A stretch of DNA of 64,000 nucleotides from Kuschelorhynchus macadamiae (Eukaryota > Arthropoda > Insecta > Coleoptera > Curculionidae). Under the pieces are notes generated by a model, which did not search any database, was not told the DNA's origin, and saw nothing but the letters and a program-made list of their open reading frames with translations. The first letter of the stretch is position 1. Each line of letters begins with the position of its first letter. Made by a program: the position numbers and the translations under genes. Below are positions 45,781 to 57,160 of the stretch, one piece after another. The stretch lies in assembly GCA_030620095.1 (NCBI GenBank), contig JAUTXW010000584.1, forward strand, positions 1,630,501-1,694,500, written 5' to 3'.

Positions 45781-46031
45781 GATTTAAGGAACGTGAACGA
45801 TGTATTAAAAATTAACAAATTGTGCAATCGGCTGTAGCTGAATACCAACATGCTTGCCGCCAGGATTTTATAAACGAAAAATTAAAGAATCTATTGAATA
45901 TTTTAAAAAAGTTCAATAGGGATACGAATTACGATCTACATCACACGTGGAAACATCATAAGTCGGGTATAAAAGTACTCCTGAATCTCTTCGAGTTCAT
46001 TCATTCTTCAGGTCTCGTGGAGTAAAGATCC
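45781..46031 (+). pseudogene. Penelope-like GIY-YIG 3' fragment
   Basis: Plus strand: TRFKERERCIKN, stop, QIVQSAVAEYQHAC, then DFINEKLKN. This is the same C-terminal GIY-YIG wording as at 31758-31960, followed by the same 3' untranslated text (CCTGAATCTCTTCGAG) and the hammerhead-like motif. It begins exactly at the hAT end at 45774, so the hAT element may have inserted in this Penelope copy, though the upstream half is not found at the other side. Confidence 0.75.
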
Positions 46032-46066
46032 CTGAAGATGCCTCGTGCAATCAAAGGCGAAACGTC
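46032..46066 (+). ncRNA. Candidate hammerhead-like motif, second Penelope copy
   Basis: CTGAAGATGCCTCGTGCAAT followed by AAAGGCGAAACGTC; one base different from the copy at 31582-31617. Same position relative to the GIY-YIG fragment. Confidence 0.55.
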
Positions 46067-46079
46067 GGACTAAGAACCG

Positions 46080-47020
46080 TGATTTCTTACATTTTTGTTG
46101 GAATTATAAAAAAAATGATCCCCAAACGCATTCACAAATTTCAGTTAATATAATCGATTACGCATAATTCGACCTAAAAAAAATGCAGAGCGATTCATGG
46201 AGTAGTAGAATATGAAGATGGAAAATACTACAATTTACCCAGAAAATAAGAAGATATTTTCTGAAAAACCCCTTACTTTTAGATTTGTCTTTTATTCGTT
46301 GATGTGTAAATCTAAACAGAATGCAAAATGGCAATTTTATAAGACTCTTATCCTTCGGAAATATTTCCGTGACATTCTTATTGTTTGGGTAGTGTTAAAC
46401 CGGTCTGAGCAGATATTCGTTTTGGCATTTGCACTACTGTTGTATAATAGGACGATTCTTCAGATACTTTTAGGTGCATATTTATACAGCACGAATAATT
46501 CCTACGAAAATGATTGAGTATTAGGTTGAATTAAATTTTAAATTTTAAACTTAAATGGCAGTCTCAATTTTTTTTCGCAGTCATGATTGTTCTTATAAAG
46601 CTATAGGATGTGTAATAAAGTCACTCATTTTTTTAAACTTTCAGATTTCTTGTACAAATCTAAACATTCATTATTACTTATTGGAACAGGATTGTATTCT
46701 AGAGGTTTTTTTTAATTGTGTTAAATGTACTTTTTTGGCTCATTGGAGGACTAAATGTAAATATGTGCCTACAAGGTGTTCTTTTTTGAGATACTAGATA
46801 GTAAGGTGTTAAAGTACTTTTTTTTCTAGTTTTTTGCGGCCTCGTATAATTCTGTATATATATAAATTTGTGCCCCTCGAAGTTTTTAGTGCGACGTCAC
46901 TGACCACTTTTTACAACCAAATTTTCCAGTGTGTGAAGAAGTGATATTATCGAAAAATTACAGCGGAAATACCACGTTGTGTAGGCAACGTGGCATTTCC
47001 ATTTTTCTAAACAATAATAC
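46080..47020. other. Unassigned
   Basis: Open frames of 70-100 residues (46212-46517, 46555-46797, plus) have no recognisable domain and lie in AT-rich sequence. Confidence 0.4.
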
Positions 47021-47023
47021 CAA

Positions 47024-47560
47024 TTGCAAAATGCAAATTCCCATTATCATCCAGCACAAAAACAATCAGTTATTAATTCACTGGTTTACAAAGCCCTCGC
47101 GATTTGTGATCAAGCTTTTTTACAATTGGAAACACAGAAACTGACTCAAGCTTTAAGAGGTAGTGGATATTGCACTGAGGATATTAGACGGTCAATTAAA
47201 AAATATAATAATCCTACTCCACAAAATGATACTAATAAGGAATTACCAATAGGAAGTATAGTTCTTCAATTTTTACACGGAACCACAGACAAGATTCCAA
47301 GGTTACTTCGACGGTCCAACATACCTACAATCTTCCACACGCGATGGTGATGTCTATATTGGAGAAACTGGACGATCCATGAACGATGTATCACAAAGAA
47401 ACAAATTATACAATCTGGGGTATCTGAACACCAACATTCCATTGGACATAACATAAACGGAAAATTAGAGAATCTATTGAAATGTATAAGCATCCTAACA
47501 ATTTTAATAGAAATACGGGCTCCAGTCTACAACATACGTGGAAACCGATGGTTACACCGA
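47024..47560 (+). pseudogene. Penelope-like RT tail, linker and GIY-YIG start
   Basis: Plus strand: HYHPAQKQSVINSLVYKALA, LTQALRGSGYCTEDIRRSI, LQFLHGTTDKIPRLLRRSN, then, in another frame, GDVYIGETGRSMN and HQHSIGHNI. This is the linker region between RT and GIY-YIG, better preserved than at 31758-32412. It ends just before a MITE, with a TACACCGAGTCACGGTTCGG 3' text shared with 31690-31720. Confidence 0.8.
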
Positions 47561-47610
47561 GTCACGGTTCGGTAGACACAGGTTGACTATTGTCATTGTA
47601 AAATACTATA

Positions 47611-48066
47611 CAGGGCGTTTCCTAATTGCGTGCTGATCTTAAAGGGAGTGTTTTTATGTCCTAAAAGTCTTAACTTTTGAGATATAGGATGGTAAAGGTT
47701 AAAAAGAAAACATTTTTTTTCATCCCAATTCTGATGCTATTGTAGATAACTGTATGAAATTTGATACGCGTCTTCTATGCGTTAAAGAGCATACGGATTT
47801 ATCCAGGTTAATTACATATGCACGCCACTGGTAGAAATTTCAAAAATTGATTGTTAATAAAAAATGCCCTTTTATGCATAAAAGACGTGTATCAAATTTC
47901 ACACAGTTATTTATCTATAATAGTATCAGAATTAGGATTTAAAAAAAATGTTTTTTAAAACCCTGTATCTCCAAAGTTAAAACTTTTGGGTTCATATTAA
48001 ACTTTTGTCTTAAAAAGGTCCAAAAATCACCCCTTTAACATTAGCACGCAATTAGAAAACGCCCTG
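47611..48066. mobile_element. Foldback MITE with double termini
   Basis: Ends CAGGGCGTTTYCTAATTGCG, TA-flanked (47609-47610, 48067-48068), with the halves pairing throughout. The inverted similarity continues outward past these ends (TCATTGT-AA-TACTATA) to a second outer terminus, TACAGGGGGCGTCATTG read inward from 48095, so the mobile unit may be larger (about 47577-48093). Confidence 0.8.
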
Positions 48067-48094
48067 TATAGTACTTCACAATGACGCCCCCTGT

Positions 48095-48402
48095 ACAAAG
48101 TAACATGGCAGACGGAGACAAACGGTTACTTTTGGCATACCCGAATAGCTCAAAGTCGAACTGCATAAGTTAAAATTTTGATAAATCTTGTTCACTGGAA
48201 TCAGTGCTGGCTCTCCTACTATAACTACATTGATGTGTTAATTTTGGAAAAATATGAGTTCTGTAGTTTTTCACATATTAATTGCAATATTAGATATTTT
48301 TTGACACCCGGTATTGAAAAGAAAATTAATTATTTTGAAGCAGTTTATTGACAGCTACTTTATGAACAATTTTACAAAATATATGAAAAAAAACTAAGCC
48401 AT
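48095..48402. other. Unassigned
   Basis: No feature; 3' flank of the DD82E relic, in which I did not find a terminal repeat. Confidence 0.4.
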
Positions 48403-49772
48403 TTACGAGGTTGACGGCTGTGATTCTAATGGTTCGATTCCTTCTAAATTGTTGTCTTCCTCTAAAAATGATGAGGTTTCGTCGTCACTACTTGAAGATC
48501 CCAGTGTAATAACTAAATCATCAATAACTGTTTCTATTTTGCCATCTACTTCTCAGTATTTATCTTCAATAGAACGAACATGTTTAACATACGATTTCCA
48601 ATTTTCAGCCGATATTGAGTCAATCGCTCCTAATGTTATTTTATTTAAATCTTTAATTAAAAGTTCGCCGGTGTTGCGCTCTCGAATATATTTTTTTACT
48701 CCTGCCCATGCAAGTTCAATAGGGTTGAGGTCGCACATGTTTGGAGGCAACCTTAAAGGTGTATGACCTAGGTTACGTAAAAGACCGTCAATTTTATACG
48801 TTTTCTCTCTAGGCTTGTTGGCTGATATTACTCCATATAATTGATATTTTCTCCATGTTGGATCACATACAAGATTGTTCGATTTAAGCCACGATATCAT
48901 ATGAGCTTTTGTAGAGTATTTAGTTGGCACTTTATCTTCTACGTGAGAATGATAAGACGCATTATCTATTACCACGACTGATTTGGGAGGAATGTTAGGC
49001 AGAAGCTTTTCGAGCAACCACTTTTCAAAATTATCTCTATTCGTCTGTCGATGATAGTCTCCAATTGTTAGTCCCGAGCGAAAAACTAAAGCAGCACCTG
49101 GAACAAATCCGGCTTCTGAACCAGCATGAACTATAATAAAGCGACTACTAGAGCGGATTCCCTGAACAACACCTGTAACACTCTCACTTTGCCAGCATTG
49201 TTCACTGTCATATCATTATCTACCCAGTTTTCTCTAGATACAAAATATTGCGTCTTTCTTGCCTATATTGCCTTACAGTTGATAGATATTTCACCCGCCA
49301 GTGAAAAATATTTGGTCTCTCAATGAGCAATTTTCGTTTATTTTGGCACTTGCGCCAAACAAAACCATTTGATTGTAAAAGCCGATTTAAGGTTTTATAC
49401 CTGCACGGAAAATCTATTTTGTTCTTTACAGCACGAAGTAGGGGTTTGCAGGTCGTTCTTCAAGTATATAAAAATCCTCTATTGTTCGTCGAATTACTTG
49501 AAAATCACCATCGTCAATTTTATCTTTGTAAGATAATCGGGGTCTTTTTTTACCAGGAGATTTTAAAGGAGACGTAGAACATGAGCGATCATTATGTTCT
49601 GAATTTTTCACTACTTTCCGAAACACCAGTGTAAAATGTAGCGCGTTCTGTTCGATTTTGAATTGGAATAGTCAAACTATTATTTTCAGCTTCTCTAGTA
49701 CAGGCCTCTAAAACCCTCGTAATAACTTCACGTGTACCGCTTCGAAATGTTTTTCCTCTTTTGCTCGCCATC
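48403..49772 (-). pseudogene. Second DD82E transposase lineage, decayed
   Basis: Start MASKRGKTFRSGTREVITRV at 49772 (minus), then a frameshift to KNSEHNDRSCS...DGDFQVIRRTIEDFYI. A decayed middle follows (49020-49430, with recognisable WVDNDMTVNNAGKV). The open C-terminal part 48553-49017 has VVIDNASYHSHVEDKVPTK (second D) and PNMCDLNPIELAW (E); again I count 82 residues between them. The C-terminus is acidic and serine-rich, ending at 48403. It shares spacing but little sequence with element E, so two lineages of this class are present. Confidence 0.82.
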
Positions 49773-49859
49773 GTTACTTCGAAATAATAATTCAAATTCA
49801 ACGCAACGCATTTATATAGAAATGAAAACAAATGCTCGAAATGTATAGGCGCCACTAGA

Positions 49860-51030
49860 AATAGCTAGAACCTTCTAGCGGCAATGTATGGAGACTCTAG
49901 GCACATCCCAATTACAAGTGGACCAGCGCGAAATTTACTAAATCCTCGATTAATTTTCCGTACCGCTTAACTGGCGCACTCTATAGGTGAAGCGGCAAAC
50001 AATTACAACAAATAAAATAACATAAAATTTATTTACGTACACAAGTTTTACTTTTCCGCTTGTTTAAGACTATGAATCTTTTTTTTAAGGACCGCCCGGT
50101 TTTCTTTCGTGTCCTGCACTTTATGTAGGCTTGACGAAAATACCACTAAAAAAGTTTGTCTCTGATGAAACGATACACCCGACTTATTAGACTGCCGTAG
50201 ACTTTATAAGTCATTCCTTTATTTTCATCGTCACATTCTATTTCTGATAAACTTGATTTATGCAAAAACATTTATTTAAAGGACATTTATGTTTACAGTT
50301 TATTCAATATACCCCATAATTACCGTTTATTTCTGCCGTGACACTATATCGTTTCCCAGAAGGAAATACATAAATACACAAAACGTCCATGCCATAACAT
50401 AGAATATTCCCGAATCTGAAACGGGCATTCTGCTAGAGAGATACATACTTCTATTTTGCTTTCACGTTTCGAAACACAATAAGTATATTGTTCCGAGAAA
50501 ATTGATCCTCGAAACAATATTCTGGAAACTGTGGAGAAGTGGCATTATCTTATATAGAAATTTGTTCTATACCTATTTTAACAAAGGAGAGTGGATAGTT
50601 TATGTTATGAATGTATATCAGACTTGTATTGAAAATATATTATCCGGGGAGCCAGCGTTTTTCATGTTGTATTTAAGCTAGGCTAGCTTTCCTTTCATTC
50701 GCTGATTGAACTGACTGATTTCAAGCCCTCATTTTCCATATTTTAAATACTTTAATTTTGACTTGTTCTCCTATAATACAGAAAAATATCGCCTCAAAAG
50801 TTGAACAGTAATATTATCCGGAGACAGATATGAGATTTTGCAGGAATGTATGAGTTATACAGGGTCTGTTCAATTATTATAGTTAACAAATGGAAAACTT
50901 TTTTTTTTGCTTTTTGTTTTAAACTGAAACTGATTTTAAAAAATGTGTAATTCAATTTATATATTTACAAAAATTAATCTTTGCAAGAAAAAATTTAAAT
51001 TTTTGAGACTACTAAATTAGAGAGCCTGCA
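49860..51030. other. Unassigned
   Basis: No coding motif recognised. TACAGGGTCTGTTCAATTAT at about 50859 is a solo element terminus. Confidence 0.4.
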
Positions 51031-51509
51031 AGTACAGGGTTTTTCCTTATAATTTGCCCTTAAATCTTTTATATCAAAAGATATAAAAAAGTGGTTAATA
51101 CGAAAGTTGTAGGATTTTATCTGAAGATGTACACCACGCTAAAATCAAAAACAAACGACTATCGGAAAATATAGAAATCACCATGAACTTTGTTATTTTA
51201 AATAGAACACCCTGTATATTTTTAAATTTTTAGATGCGCCTCATTATCCTCCTTTCAAAAATATATAAAATTTCTATATTTAGAATAGTAGTTTTTGAGA
51301 TATTCGTCTTCAAAATAACCCCTTATGAGGTTTAAGCACCTCATTTTACTTACTTTATTGGATCTAGATAGCCGTGAGTGGCCGTGGGTGCAATTCAGCC
51401 ATTATGTGAATCACTCTAGCCATGAAATGTCAAATGAAACCAAAATTATTATTTTTGAATAACAGTAATATATTTTATTACGTCAAATTAAAAATAATAC
51501 CTAATAATA

Positions 51510-52372
51510 ATGCTTTTCACTGAAGAAGTAAATAACGCATCAAGGGTAGCGCGTCAATACCAACAAAATCCAGGGGTACGAGTGCCATCTAGAAACACAG
51601 TATCATATATAGTAAAACATTTTGTGGAAAGGAAAAACTTTTTCAGAAAGGAAAGAAGATCAAATGCAAATTTAGAGGAAGATTTTAATATTTTATTATA
51701 TTTTGAAGGTTTTTTATTTATTTAATAAACATGAAGGTTAAAAGAATTATTTTTTCTGTGGTCTGATGAAGCTATTTTCACTATGACCGGAATGTTTAAC
51801 AGAAAAAACACACATTTTTGTCGTTGCATGTGTGGTGCGGTATATTAGAAGAGCAAATTATTGGGCCAATTATTTTTGAGGATATTTTGACAGGCGAACG
51901 TTATTTAGATCTTTTAAATAAGTCGTTGCATGTGTGGTGCGGTATATTAGGAGAGCAAATTATTGGGCCAATTATTTTTGAGGGTATTTTGACAGGCGAA
52001 CACTTCCCATTCGTCAGTACACTAGATTAATTTGGCACCAAGATGGCGCACCGCCTTACAATGTCCAACCGATTACCAATTTTTTAAATAATCGCTATGG
52101 TTTATGGATCGGAAGGCAAGGCCCAATCCGGTAGCCGGCCAATAGCCCCGACCTTACTCCCCTAGATAATTTTTTATGGGGATACTTGAAAGATAAAATC
52201 TACTTTAATAGGACTGATAATTTACAAGAATTGGGGCAAAAAATCGAGCAAGAAATAGTAATTTTTAATACCGAATATCCCTTCTTTGTTAGCAATGCTA
52301 TTAATAGGATGGAACACGTCTTCCAAAATTGCTTAAACAATGGCGGTGGTCATGTAAATAATTTAGAATACA
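51510..52372 (+). pseudogene. DD40D transposase of element F, with tandem duplication
   Basis: Exon 1 carries part of the helix-turn-helix (VPSRNTVSYIVKHFVERKN) and ends LLYFE|G, the conserved intron site. The linker is largely deleted. FFLWSDEAIFTMTGMFNRKN gives the first catalytic D. A 102-base segment (HVWCGILEEQIIGPIIFE...) is duplicated in tandem, in frame. Then come HQDGAPPY (second D) and, after one TAG in place of the tryptophan, PANSPDLTPLDNFLWG (third D, 40 residues on). The C-terminus from 52186 is open to NNGGGHVNNL. Dead copy. Confidence 0.82.
51820..52002 (+). repeat. 102-bp tandem duplication inside transposase
   Basis: 51820-51921 and 51922-52002 share TCGTTGCATGTGTGGTGCGG and onward with about three differences. 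The unit is 34 codons, so the frame is kept across the junction. Confidence 0.9.
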
Positions 52373-52964
52373 GATTTTATAAATGTTATTGTTATCTTTG
52401 TTTATTCACTAGCATTTGTATTTGTTGTTTGTTAATTACATATATTATATTATATCAGAATAAACTAATTGTTTTTTATAACTTTTAATATTTAATTTGC
52501 TATAAATATATAAATTTAACGTAGAACGTAAATAAAATATATTATTTTTATTCAAAAAGAATAGGCAATTTTGGTTTCATTTGACATTTCATGGCTAGAG
52601 GATTCACAAATCATAATGGCCTAATTGCATCCACGTCCACTCACGGCTATCTAGATCCAATAAAGTAAGTTAAGCACCTCATAAGGGGTTATTTTGAAGA
52701 CGAATAGCTCAAAAACTGCTGTTCTAAACATAGACATGTTATATATTTTTAAAGAGAGGACAATGAGGCGCATCTAAAAATTTGAAAATATTCCGTTTAA
52801 AATAACAAAGTTCATGGTGATTTCTATATTTTCCGATAGTCATTTGTTTTTGATTTTAACGCTATGTAAATCTTCAGATGAAATCCTACAATTTTTGTAT
52901 CAAGCACTTTTTTATATCTTTTGAAATAAAAGAGGGTGGCAAATTATAAGGAAAAACCCTGTAC

Positions 52965-54020
52965 AAGTCAAAAAGCTTTTTAAACTTTCTAAGTATTAGA
53001 CGTTAGTTTTTGAGAATACTAATGATAAATAGGTCAAATAGATGCATCATTTGAAATTTTTGACCATTAAATTACAGAAAAACTATACCTCGTATAAAAA
53101 AAAATTGAGATTTTTGTTGATCATGGCATTTTAGGGGGTATTCTAATAAAGTAGTTTTTCAGCCTGATTTTTTAAATAATTTACTAGACCGCCATTTTGT
53201 TTTGCTGCCTTGGATTCGTACCAAAATCTTATAGATTGATTCCTATGTAACACTTGATGTTTGTGTAAAATTTGAGGTAAATTGGATAATTTGTTTTTTA
53301 GTAATATTTTTTTAACATTTCCTTAAGTCGCCATTTTGTTTCCCCACTTTGATTTTTACCAAAATATTATCAGGTCATCCCTACATAATCTTTAATTTTT
53401 AACCAATGTTTGAAGTTATTCGGGTAAGTAGTTTTTAGTTACGCCGCGAATTGATAGACAGACCAGTAGAATTGAGAAAAACTATTTTTTTTGCATCTAA
53501 GGACTCTATAACGTAAAGATATTTAAATTTTTTTCACGATTACAAACATTTTATTTGGCCGCCATTTTGTTCCGCCATCTTGAATACAGTTTTACTAGTT
53601 CATCTGTATACCACAATTATTGATGGCACATAAGTTGAAATCAGGCCCTTAAGTAGTTTTTCAGGCTGAATTTTGAAATATTCTACTAAGCCGCCATTTT
53701 GTTCCGCCAACTTGGATTCCTACCAAATTTTTTATCAGTTGAATCCTACATAATACTAGATTTTTGTGCAAAATTTACGATAAATTAGATAAGTAGTTTT
53801 TTAGTAATAGTTTAAAATTTCATTAGGCCGCCATTTTGATTTGCCATATTGGATTTTTACCAAAATGTTACCATCCCCATATGACACTTAATTTTTCACC
53901 AAAATTTGAAGTTAATCGGGTAATTAGTTTCTTAGTTATGCCGCGACAAACACACAGACAGACGGACGGAATTGACACATGTTTTTCGGCATCTAGGAAC
54001 CCTGAAACGTGAAGATCTGA
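52965..54020 (+). repeat. Family R repeat, five modules
   Basis: GCCGCCATTTTG recurs near 53189, 53327, 53549, 53689 and 53826, mostly 137-140 bp apart, with CGCCATCTTGGATTYNTACC and AAGTAGTTTTTTAGTAAT in each module. GACAGAC-type runs appear at 53455 and 53955, and the ending AACATGTTTTTCGGCATCTA...CGTGAAGATCTG matches 22975-23035. No protein. Confidence 0.65.
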
Positions 54021-55430
54021 AAAAAGAACGGCTATTGGCCCAGTGTTATTAATTTTGAAAAATTAAGTGGCCGACCACGCATAGGAAGTCGATGGCCATT
54101 TGGAAGGAACGAGGTTCAGGTTCCTATGAGACTGTAATACGTGTTCCGAAGTTGGCCTTGCAAGCTGAAGTTTAGGAAGTATCCGGGAAGGAGTCAGAAG
54201 ATCCCCAACAATTAGTGTTGGCCGTTAGTAATAAGATGGGGCACGAGTTCAAGAAACAATTAAGAGGTTTCTCGTAGCCGGCCACCGACAGGGAAACGCC
54301 GACAAAGCAAATAGTTGATCCAAAGAAACTTAGAAAAACGTTTCGTAGCCGGCCACCTCCCCAAAACAAGGTGGTCTTCGACGATAAAGCAAACCAAGAG
54401 CTCCCGAAGGGTCGAGGAGACGTTACACAGCTGGCCACCCTCCAGGACACAGTGGCCTTGTGCAAAAAGATTAGACAAACGTTCAGACTGGTTAAATAAC
54501 GTTTGTTTTCCAAACCTGTCACTCGAAATTCCGACTCGTCCCTCGAAATTATCTTTTTCTGGCTCAAAACCAACTTGCAACTCGAAAATGCTAATTAAAA
54601 TATGTATGATAGCCCATCTACGCCTTCGTAGTACAAAAATGTATTGAAACATCAAAGTCATTTGCGATTAATCCTTTCTTGAACACATGACTCTCAGCAT
54701 AAATATGAATACATGGAAAAGAAAATTTTCAATTTCACTTAAACATGTACGTTACTGTTTCATTATTACCATCGGCAGCAGTGCGGCAAAAATAGAACAC
54801 CACCGATCCATCTGAAAGAGGCGGTAGGAATAGCGGAATTATGTGTCAGTGGGTCTAGGTTATCCTGCTACCGGCCATCCCGCCTGCATTGTGGCGCCTT
54901 TGCCGACACGTGCATTAGACCCAGTGACATCACCGGCGAAAATGCGCACGAACATGCCAGAGCCAACTCCGGGGAATAATGCAGCCCGGGTAATGTCAGC
55001 AATTGGTAAATATCAGCCAGAACAAAAATCGAATCCAGAACGGTTCGCCTAGGGAATGGATTACGAGGTATACAATCATCATGTTATTTTCGTTGGAAAA
55101 AAGGTTTGCAACTGGGATTATATTGGTTTTGTATGAAATAAAACTTTGATATACAGCCTCTGTTTGACTTTGGTCAACAAATGGAATACTTTTTCATTAT
55201 CGATTTTAGCAAAAATGTCATTATACAAAAAAGTTTTGGTTATGAAAAAAATATGTTTGGCAATAAAACTTTCCTTATACAATATACAAGGTGCGCAAAA
55301 AATACGTAAAAGCGTGTGGGTAATTCAAAAAAATAGAGTACAGCCGATTTAGAAAGCGTAAAAATATGATTTAATGATTTAAAAAATAGGAAAATTTGCC
55401 TTTGCGTACATACAATGAGGGCATAAAGTC
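54021..55430. other. Unassigned, with a GC-richer block and GCCGGCCACC repeats
   Basis: 54060-54480 and 54770-55060 have clearly higher GC than their surroundings. GTAGCCGGCCACC occurs twice (54273, 54346) and GCTGGCCACCCTCC a third time (54430), 75-85 bp apart, each followed by similar text. Open frames on both strands (54172-54661, 54843-55052) have no recognisable domain. Confidence 0.4.
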
Positions 55431-55433
55431 TGG

Positions 55434-57131
55434 AAACCTTCAGATATGTCAAAAACTATATAAGTTGGGTAAAAAAGTTTCGTATAAAAGTTGTATAGTT
55501 CCTTACGATTAATGATTCAAAGATATCTTGAAATATACAGGGTGTCTTAAAATCAAGTTACACGCCCAAACTTCAGAATCTCTAATGGAACACCCTGTAT
55601 ATTATTTCATTTTAAGAATCTCCATGAAATTCTGATCATATTTTATTAAGCATACCCTATCCCTAAAGTCAACTGTTTTTGAGAAAAAAATGAGAAAATG
55701 GAAATTTGGCTTTAAACAAAATTAACTCATTTCCCTATGCATAGTGAAACCTGGTGGATTATTTTAGAACTCCCATAGAAACTGTCATGTACTGACAATA
55801 AACTGTGTCAATTTTTAACATATTGTTGGAGAGTTACTTTTTTTCCTGATAAAAATGCTTTCAGAAAGAGAAAGAATAGAGATTCTTATGATATTTGGAT
55901 GAGGAAATCGCCAAAGAAATCTTGACGAAGTATGTGAACTTTTTAATAATACGCATCCCGAGCGAGGACAAGCGTGATCATGCTTGTGTAAAAGATCTTC
56001 CCAGGACAGGTAGGCCAAAACTAGATGATGATATGAAATTGAATGTTTTACTCAGTTATAACGAAAATCCACATTTACCTACAAGTCAAGTAGCATTAGA
56101 TTTAAACCTTAGTCAATCATCGGTAAAAAATATTCTGCACACGGCAAAGTATCATCCCTACAAAATAAGATTAATCCATGAAACCTGGATCCATTCTTTT
56201 GTAGAAATATTTTATTTTCCGGTGAAGCCACCTTTTTTCTTAATGGTACTGTCAACCGACAAAACTGTAGATATTGGTCTACAGAGAATCCCCATTGGGC
56301 TCAAGTGGCTCATATGCAATATCCCGAGAAAATCAATGTTTGGGCTGGAATATTTCAAGATAGAATTATAGGTCCCTAGTTTTTCGACGTAAATTTAACC
56401 GGCGAAATTTATCTTGATTTTTTACAACTCGAGTTGATTCCTGCCTTAGCTCAATTGTATCCAGGTAATGAGCCCGATATGCCTACTGCAGCAATGTGGT
56501 TCCAACAAGATGGAGCACCACCTCACTACGCGCTACCTGTTCGGCAGTATCTTAGTGAAATATTTCCTAACAGGTGGATAAGACGTCGTGGTCCCTACGA
56601 ATGGCCGGCCAGGTCCCCGGACTTAACTCCCCTAGATTATTTTCTGTGGGGATATTTAAAGAGCAAAGTTTATTTGAACAGACATCCTAATATCGATGCG
56701 CTGAAAAATCGTATAAGAGATGAAATCGACAAATCCCACCTACTTTCATTCGAAATCTACAACAAGAGTTCATCAATCGATTAGGATATTGTCAGGAAGT
56801 GAACGGACAACAGTTCCAGCATTTATTACGTTAAAACGCATCATTTAGAATTTTAGACTATCGTTGTTTTCTCATTTTTTTATTTCAAAAACAGTTGACT
56901 TTAGGGATAGTGTATGCTTAATAAAATATGATCAGAATTTCATGCAGATTCTTAAAATGAAATAATATACAGGGTGTTCCATTAGAGATTCTGAAGTTTT
57001 GGCGTGTAACTTGATTTTAATACACCCTGTATATTTCAAGACATTTTTGAATCATAAATCGTAAGGAACTATACAACTTTTATATGAAACTTTTTTACCC
57101 AACTTGTATAGTTTTTGACATATCTCAAGGT
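55434..57131 (+). mobile_element. Element G: DD41D transposon
   Basis: Inverted arms of about 260 bp (55434-55700; 56875-57131) include GATATGTCAAAAACTATA at the outside and TACAGGGTGT(C/A)TTAAAATCA and GGAACACCCTGTATATTATT inside. So two CAGGGTG-type motifs, in opposite orientation, sit within each arm, and the true outer end is unclear. The right arm abuts element I (57161). Confidence 0.75.
55855..56834 (+). pseudogene. DD41D transposase of element G, first catalytic D lost
   Basis: Starts MLSERERIEILMIFG, stop, then NRQRNLDEVCELFNNTHP in the same frame. The helix-turn-helix and linker pass through several frames. The first catalytic box reads FSGEATFFLNGTVNRQN: the expected D is G. INVWAGIFQDRIIGP is followed by a TAG. 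From 56398 the frame is open: FQQDGAPPHY (second D) and ARSPDLTPLDYFLWG (third D). I count 41 residues between them, one more than in A, C, F and K. A last frameshift lies near 56755, before the C-terminus EVNGQQFQHLLR. Another relic of this lineage is at 26915-27480. Confidence 0.82.
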
Positions 57132-57160
57132 ATAACACTGCATGAAATTATTTAGTAATA

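Larger units (their letters stand above)
51035..52961 (+). mobile_element. Element F: DD40D transposon, internally rearranged
   Basis: A 1927-bp element flanked by TA (51033-51034, 52962-52963). The ends are CAGGGTTTTTCCTTATAATTTG and the inverse. The TIRs are about 440 bp (51035-51475; 52530-52961) and stop just short of the gene. Each arm carries the inner GAACACCCTGTATATTTTTA motif and a TTTTGAGATATTCGTCTTCA block. Confidence 0.9.

Noticed and set aside
48420..48450. GGTTCGATTCC, a tRNA T-loop-like word
   Set aside because: No acceptor or anticodon stem around it; it lies in the DD82E C-terminal coding region.
54172..54661. Two overlapping 133-residue frames and a 110-residue opposite frame
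   Set aside because: Frames overlap on both strands in a GC-rich block where long frames are expected by chance; no domain recognised.
54843..55052. 69-residue plus-strand frame rich in P and A
   Set aside because: No motif, no splice context; too weak to call a gene.
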